44,765 bases of DNA from Clostridiales bacterium (GTDB taxonomy: Bacteria > Bacillota > Clostridia > Christensenellales > Borkfalkiaceae), in contig SVIY01000003.1 in the NCBI GenBank assembly GCA_015069265.1, positions 1-44,765 on the forward strand, read 5' to 3'. Below are positions 40,055 through 44,765 of this stretch, in pieces (position 1 is the first letter of the stretch; every line of letters starts with the position of its first letter). The translations under genes were made by a program, and so were the position numbers. Under the pieces are notes generated by a model. The model saw nothing but the letters and a program-made list of their open reading frames with translations. It was not told where the DNA came from and did not search any database.

Positions 40055-40479
40055 ACGGATATAAACCCAAAATCGTAGCTTTTTGTTGTAACTGGTGTTC
40101 GTATGCTGGTGCCGACCTTGCAGGTAGCAACCGTTTAGCATATCCTGCCGAAGTAAAAGTTATTCGCGTTCCTTGTTCATGCCGTGTTAACCCGATGTTC
40201 ATTCTCCGCGCATTCCAACGCGGTGCAGACGGAGTTATCCTTTGCGGTTGTCACCCAGGGGACTGCCACTACACTTCGGGTAACTATTACACAAGACGTA
40301 GAATGGCGCTTCTTTTCTCAATGCTCGACTATTTAGGTATTGAAAAAGAACGTACTAGAGTAGAGTGGGTATCTGCTGCCGAAGGCGCAAAGTTCGCAGC
40401 GACCATGAACGACTTTGTTCAAACGGTAACCGCTCTTGGTGAAAATAAGAGATTGGAGGACTTAAGATGCAAAAAATAA
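40045..40479 (+). CDS. floxD: MvhD/FloxD-like methyl-viologen-reducing hydrogenase delta family protein
   Basis: AFCCNWCSYAGADLAG, IRVPCSCRVNPMFILRAFQRGADGVILCGCHPGDCHY. Confidence 0.93.
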   Translation: MQVNGYKPKIVAFCCNWCSYAGADLAGSNRLAYPAEVKVIRVPCSCRVNPMFILRAFQRGADGVILCGCHPGDCHYTSGNYYTRRRMALLFSMLDYLGIEKERTRVEWVSAAEGAKFAATMNDFVQTVTALGENKRLEDLRCKK

Positions 40480-41456
40480 CTCGCGAAGTGCTTATTGCAA
40501 AAGCAGATGAACTTCTTAAAAACGGCACTGTGACTAAAGTTCTCGGTCTAAAGAAGGGTGAGTTTTCTTACGACCAAACCCCCACAGTTTTCACCGATAT
40601 AGAAAGTATGAAAAAAGATTTTGTGTTCGACGATTTTTCGGGCGCAAACTTCTCAAAATACCTTGTTAAAGAAACCAAGAAAGGCGAGGGCAAAACACTC
40701 GTGTTCTTAAAACCGTGTGATACTTATAGCTTTAACCAATTGCTCACCGAACATCGTTTCGATAGAGAAAAGGTTTACGTAGTAGGTATTGCTTGTGACG
40801 GAATGGTTGACATCAAAAAAATCAAAGGTGCTTTGGGCGACGGAGTAGTATCCGTTGACTGCTCCACCGACACCTTAAAGGTTGAAACTCTTTACGACGG
40901 CGTTAAAGAAATCGCTAAAGCGGACGTTTTAGCAGAGCGTTGCCGTAACTGTAAGAGCAAAAAGCACGTTGCTTACGACGAACTTATCGGTGAAGACGGA
41001 GAAGTTGTTGCTTCCAACCGCTTCGACCAAGTTGAAGAACTTGAAAAGATGAGTGCGGATGAAAGATTTGCTTTCTGGCAAAACGAATTATCCCGTTGTA
41101 TCCGTTGTAACGCTTGCCGTGACGTGTGTCCTGCATGTACTTGTGAAAAGTGCGTGTTCGATAACCCCAATTCAGGCGTTCAAAACAAAGCGGCAGCAAA
41201 CAGCTTTGAGGAGCAAATGTTCCACATTATCCGTGCATTCCACGTTGCAGGTCGTTGTACCGACTGTGGCGAATGTTCGAGAGTATGCCCGCAACAAATT
41301 CCGCTCCACTTGCTCAATAGAAAATTCATTAAAGATATAAACGGTTTCTACGGCGAGTATCAAGCAGGTGAAGTAGAGGGCAGTAGAGCGCCTCTAGTAA
41401 ACTACACCAAAGAAGATTTAGAGCCGAGCGAAGCAGTTAATAGGGGGGATAAATAA
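40467..41456 (+). CDS. FloxC/FrhB-like 4Fe-4S protein
   Basis: LKPCDTYSFNQLL, ERCRNCKSKKH, CIRCNACRDVCPACTCEKC, CTDCGECSRVCPQ. Confidence 0.78.
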   Translation: MQKITREVLIAKADELLKNGTVTKVLGLKKGEFSYDQTPTVFTDIESMKKDFVFDDFSGANFSKYLVKETKKGEGKTLVFLKPCDTYSFNQLLTEHRFDREKVYVVGIACDGMVDIKKIKGALGDGVVSVDCSTDTLKVETLYDGVKEIAKADVLAERCRNCKSKKHVAYDELIGEDGEVVASNRFDQVEELEKMSADERFAFWQNELSRCIRCNACRDVCPACTCEKCVFDNPNSGVQNKAAANSFEEQMFHIIRAFHVAGRCTDCGECSRVCPQQIPLHLLNRKFIKDINGFYGEYQAGEVEGSRAPLVNYTKEDLEPSEAVNRGDK

Positions 41457-42481
41457 TGCGTAAGATTTCTCTTTCAAATTTAGACAAAGCATTTGCTTTG
41501 ATTGCGGAAAACGCAAAACTATATATTCCCGTTGATGGCAAAGGCGGTGCATCCTTTAAGCTTTGGCAAGAAGGAGTTAAGATGAGCGACGCGCTCAACA
41601 CCGTTAGAAGTGCAAAAGATTTCTTCTTTCCTCAAATGGAAACGCTTATGGAGTTCAAAACTGAAGGAAAGAATATTGAAATCATCGACAATAGGTCGGA
41701 AAAAGAAGATTTCGTAATCTTCGGTGTTCGCGCTTGCGACGTTAAGAGTTTTGAAATTCTTGACAGAGTATTCCTCTCTGAACCCGTTGATAGCTATTAT
41801 GCTTCAAGAAGGGAAAAGGGCGTTATCGTTTCTCTCGCTTGCGGTAGACCTAACGAAACTTGTTTTTGTAAGACTTTCGGTATTGACCCTGCAAACCCTG
41901 CTGGCGATATAACCGCGTGGAAGACCGAAACTGACTTGTATCTTCTTGCAAACACCGAAAAGGGCGAAAAGCTTTTGAGCGCAATCGCTTCTATTACTGA
42001 AGATTGTGACGGAAAGGCAGTTGAAGAACAAAAGAAACAAATTTCCGCTATCATGGAAAAACTTCCCCTAAGTAACGTTACCACTGAAAAGTTTGGCGCA
42101 GGTAAGACCAAAGAGTACTTTGATTCTCCTGCTTGGGACGAACTCTCTTCACACTGCTTAGGTTGTGGAACTTGTACTTTCGTTTGCCCGACTTGTCAGT
42201 GCTACGACATTAAAGATTTCAAGACCAACGAGGGTGTTCAACGTTTTAGATGTTGGGACTCTTGTATGTATTCTGATTTTACTTTGATGGCTCACGGCAA
42301 CTCAAGAGCATCACAAAAGGAACGTTTCCGTCAAAGATTTATGCACAAACTTGTATACTATCCCGACAATAACGACGGAATGTTCAGCTGTGTAGGTTGC
42401 GGACGTTGTCTTGCGAAGTGCCCGATATCAATGAATATCGTTAAGGTTATGAAAACTCTCGGAGGTAAGGAAAATGATTAA
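41456..42481 (+). CDS. FloxB/AsrA-like 4Fe-4S dicluster protein (sulfhydrogenase beta-type)
   Basis: FGVRACDVKSFEILDRVF, CLGCGTCTFVCPTCQCYDI, CWDSCMYSDFTLMAHGNSRASQKERFRQRFMHKL, CVGCGRCLAKCP. Confidence 0.83.
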   Translation: MRKISLSNLDKAFALIAENAKLYIPVDGKGGASFKLWQEGVKMSDALNTVRSAKDFFFPQMETLMEFKTEGKNIEIIDNRSEKEDFVIFGVRACDVKSFEILDRVFLSEPVDSYYASRREKGVIVSLACGRPNETCFCKTFGIDPANPAGDITAWKTETDLYLLANTEKGEKLLSAIASITEDCDGKAVEEQKKQISAIMEKLPLSNVTTEKFGAGKTKEYFDSPAWDELSSHCLGCGTCTFVCPTCQCYDIKDFKTNEGVQRFRCWDSCMYSDFTLMAHGNSRASQKERFRQRFMHKLVYYPDNNDGMFSCVGCGRCLAKCPISMNIVKVMKTLGGKEND

Positions 42482-43301
42482 TGAAACTTTAATCCCAAAG
42501 CTCGGCGTTATAACCGAGATTAGACAAGACACCCCCGATATTAAAACTTTTAGGGTTGTTTCCCCAGAGGGTAAAAAACTTTTTGAACACCGCCCCGGTC
42601 AATGCGCAATGCTTTCTATCCCCGGTGTAGGCGAGGCAATGTTCTCGATAACCTCCTCTCCCACAAACACCGAGTTTATGGAATTTTCTATTAAAAAATG
42701 CGGATGCGTAACCACTTGGCTTCACGCGGCTGAACCCGGTCAAAACGTTACCGTTCGCGGACCTTACGGCAATCCGTTCCCCGTTGACGACGTGTTTGCA
42801 GGTAAAGACCTTTTGTTCGTTGCAGGTGGCGTAGGTTTAGCACCGCTCCGCTCTGTAATCAACTATTGCAGACATTATCGTGACAGATACGGCAAAATCG
42901 ATATCGTTTACGGTTCAAGAAGTAAAGACGACCTACTTGACTATCAAGAAATCATCAACGAATGGGCAACCGATAGTGGTGTAAACGTACACCTTACTAT
43001 CGACCGCGAACAAGAAGGTTGGGACGGACACGTTGGTTTTGTTCCTAACTACGTTAAAGAACTTGGATTTGACACCAATAAGATTGCAGTTCTTTGCGGT
43101 CCGCCGATTATGATTAAGTTCACTTTGGAAGGACTTCGTTCGTTAGGCTTTGAAAAGACCCAAGTTTACACGACGCTAGAGCTTCGTATGAAGTGCGGTG
43201 TAGGTAAGTGCGGTAGATGTAACGTAGGTTCAAAATATGTATGTAAAGACGGTCCGGTATTCCGTTTCGATGAACTCGACGAATTGCCGAACGAGTATTA
43301 A
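42474..43301 (+). CDS. FloxA/AsrB-like FAD/NAD(P)-binding oxidoreductase (gamma subunit type)
   Basis: RPGQCAMLSIPGVGEAMFSITSSP, VAGGVGLAPLRSVI, CGPPIMIKFTLEGL, KCGVGKCGRCNVGSKYVCKDGPVF. Confidence 0.87.
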   Translation: MINETLIPKLGVITEIRQDTPDIKTFRVVSPEGKKLFEHRPGQCAMLSIPGVGEAMFSITSSPTNTEFMEFSIKKCGCVTTWLHAAEPGQNVTVRGPYGNPFPVDDVFAGKDLLFVAGGVGLAPLRSVINYCRHYRDRYGKIDIVYGSRSKDDLLDYQEIINEWATDSGVNVHLTIDREQEGWDGHVGFVPNYVKELGFDTNKIAVLCGPPIMIKFTLEGLRSLGFEKTQVYTTLELRMKCGVGKCGRCNVGSKYVCKDGPVFRFDELDELPNEY

Positions 43302-43315
43302 TAAGGAGAAAACAA

Positions 43316-43990
43316 ATGGAAAATTTAGTTAACGTTTATTTTTTCGGTAAGAAATATCAAGTGCCCGAAAGTTTAACTATTATGAAGGCAATGGAATATG
43401 CCGGATACCAACTCGTTCGCGGTTGCGGATGCAGAAACGGTTTCTGCGGTGCATGTTCAACTATTTACCGTATCAAAGGCGATAGGGAATTGCACGCGTG
43501 CCTCGCTTGTCAACAAAAGGTTGAAAACGATATGTACGTTGCAACTCTTCCTTTCTTCCCCCTCGTAAAATCAGTTTACGATATTGAAAAGATTAAGCCG
43601 ACCGAACAAATCATGATGCAACTTTACCCCGAAATCTATGCGTGTGTAGGTTGCAACGCTTGTACCAAGGCTTGTACGCAAGGGCTTAACGTTATGCAAT
43701 ACATTGCATACGCTCAACGCGGTGACTACGCTAACTGCGCGGAAGAATCTTTCGACTGCGTAATGTGTGGCGTTTGCTCTTCAAGATGTCCCGCTGGTAT
43801 TTCTCATCCCCAAGTCGCTGAACTTGCAAGAAGACTTTACGGCAAGTACATGGCTCCTGAAACTCAACACCTTATCGACAGGGTTAAAGAGATTGAAGAC
43901 GGCAAGTACGTAGAACTTATCGAAACGCTTATGAATAAGCCTATCGAAGAACTCAAAGAACTCTATAACAATAGAGAAATCGAGAAATAG
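43316..43990 (+). CDS. Fumarate reductase/succinate dehydrogenase-like iron-sulfur subunit
   Basis: [2Fe-2S] GCGCRNGFCGACSTIYRIKGDRELHACLAC plus two [4Fe-4S] motifs CVGCNACTKACTQG and CVMCGVCSSRCPAG. Confidence 0.82.
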   Translation: MENLVNVYFFGKKYQVPESLTIMKAMEYAGYQLVRGCGCRNGFCGACSTIYRIKGDRELHACLACQQKVENDMYVATLPFFPLVKSVYDIEKIKPTEQIMMQLYPEIYACVGCNACTKACTQGLNVMQYIAYAQRGDYANCAEESFDCVMCGVCSSRCPAGISHPQVAELARRLYGKYMAPETQHLIDRVKEIEDGKYVELIETLMNKPIEELKELYNNREIEK

Positions 43991-44001
43991 GGGGAAGAGT
44001 T

Positions 44002-44765
44002 ATGTATAAGTATACACAAGAACAATTAGATTCAATGAAGAAGGTCGAAGCGACCAGAGAACAAAGACTTCAAAACTTGTTCGCAAGAATGACTGCGGAC
44101 GAAAAGCAAACTGTTTTGCAAGAAAACCACCCCGACTACATAACTTCAGCTTATGAAGAATTGAAAGTTGGTCCCAACAAGGGCGGAAAGGTTTTGCACG
44201 AACTTGCAGACCTTTTGCAAGGTAAATCAAGAGTGCTCGATTTAGATATCGACCTTTCTAAACCCGACTACGACGTAGACGTTTTGGTTATCGGTGGCGG
44301 TGGCGCAGGTTCTTCTGCTGCTATTGAAGCGCACAATGCTGGCGCAAACGTTATGATGGTAACCAAACTCCGTATAGGCGATGCAAACACCATGATGGCA
44401 GAGGGCGGAATTCAAGCGGCTGATAAACCCAACGATAGCCCTGCTATTCACTATCTAGACGCTTTCGGTGGCGGTCACTTTGCTGCAAAGCACGAACTTT
44501 TATACAAGCTCGTTAACGAGGCTCCCGATGCTATCAAATGGCTCAACGAGCTCGGCGTTATGTTCGATAAGGAAGCAGACGGCACTATGATTACCACCCA
44601 CGGTGGCGGTACTAGTAGAAAACGTATGCACGCATGTAAGGACTATTCGGGTGCGGAAATTATGAGAACGCTTCGTGACGAAGTGTTGAACCGTCAAATT
44701 CCCGTAGTTGACTTTACCGCTGCTATCGAAATCATCAAAGACGTTGAAGGTAAGGCTGCTGGTGC
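44002..44765 (+). CDS. Fumarate reductase/succinate dehydrogenase/NadB-superfamily flavoprotein subunit (3' truncated by window edge)
   Basis: Absent from the ORF track. ATG at 44002 after ggggaagag RBS; DVLVIGGGGAGSSAAIEAHNAGANVMMVTK Rossmann FAD motif and MMAEGGIQAA; open to the end of the window. Confidence 0.85.
   Translation, partial: MYKYTQEQLDSMKKVEATREQRLQNLFARMTADEKQTVLQENHPDYITSAYEELKVGPNKGGKVLHELADLLQGKSRVLDLDIDLSKPDYDVDVLVIGGGGAGSSAAIEAHNAGANVMMVTKLRIGDANTMMAEGGIQAADKPNDSPAIHYLDAFGGGHFAAKHELLYKLVNEAPDAIKWLNELGVMFDKEADGTMITTHGGGTSRKRMHACKDYSGAEIMRTLRDEVLNRQIPVVDFTAAIEIIKDVEGKAAG

Noticed and set aside
36875-40479. Methanogen contamination suggested by HdrABC/MvhD
   Set aside because: Flanking genes are bacterial (FumC, RecA, RpoD) and codon style appears continuous; Hdr-like modules are widespread in anaerobic bacteria.

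Overview
This 44.8 kb window is bacterial chromosome, probably from an uncultured Clostridia-like Bacillota; that assignment is inferred from gene content and order only. Left part (1-10.2 kb): two tandem Wzz/YveK-type polysaccharide co-polymerase proteins, TtcA-like PP-loop protein, small multidrug export family protein, patatin, secreted ComEC-like metallo-beta-lactamase lipoprotein, bacterial glycerol-1-phosphate dehydrogenase, BclA-like collagen protein, thioesterase, GdpD and an AbrB-ABC transporter operon. Middle (10.2-30.4 kb): mostly conserved housekeeping genes (uvrB-uvrA, dGTPase, dnaG, rpoD, trmK, nif3-like, zinc ribbon, ftsK, rimO, pgsA, cinA, recA, rny). Then a divergent creatininase-family protein, a GMP synthase lacking the amidotransferase domain, a Na+-dependent SNF transporter and AzlCD. 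Right end (35.3-44.8 kb, running off the window): a tightly packed operon fumC-hdrB-hdrC-hdrA-mvhD/floxD-floxC-floxB-floxA-frdB-frdA. This right-end operon is the most interesting element. It suggests a soluble, flavin-based electron-bifurcating NADH:ferredoxin/fumarate reductase in which fumarate would replace the heterodisulfide acceptor. Hdr-Flox modules are known; the fusion of this module with fumarase and an anchor-less, non-canonical fumarate reductase is the part worth testing. The frdA gene is missing from the supplied ORF track because it is truncated by the window edge. No tRNA, rRNA, CRISPR array or transposon was recognised.
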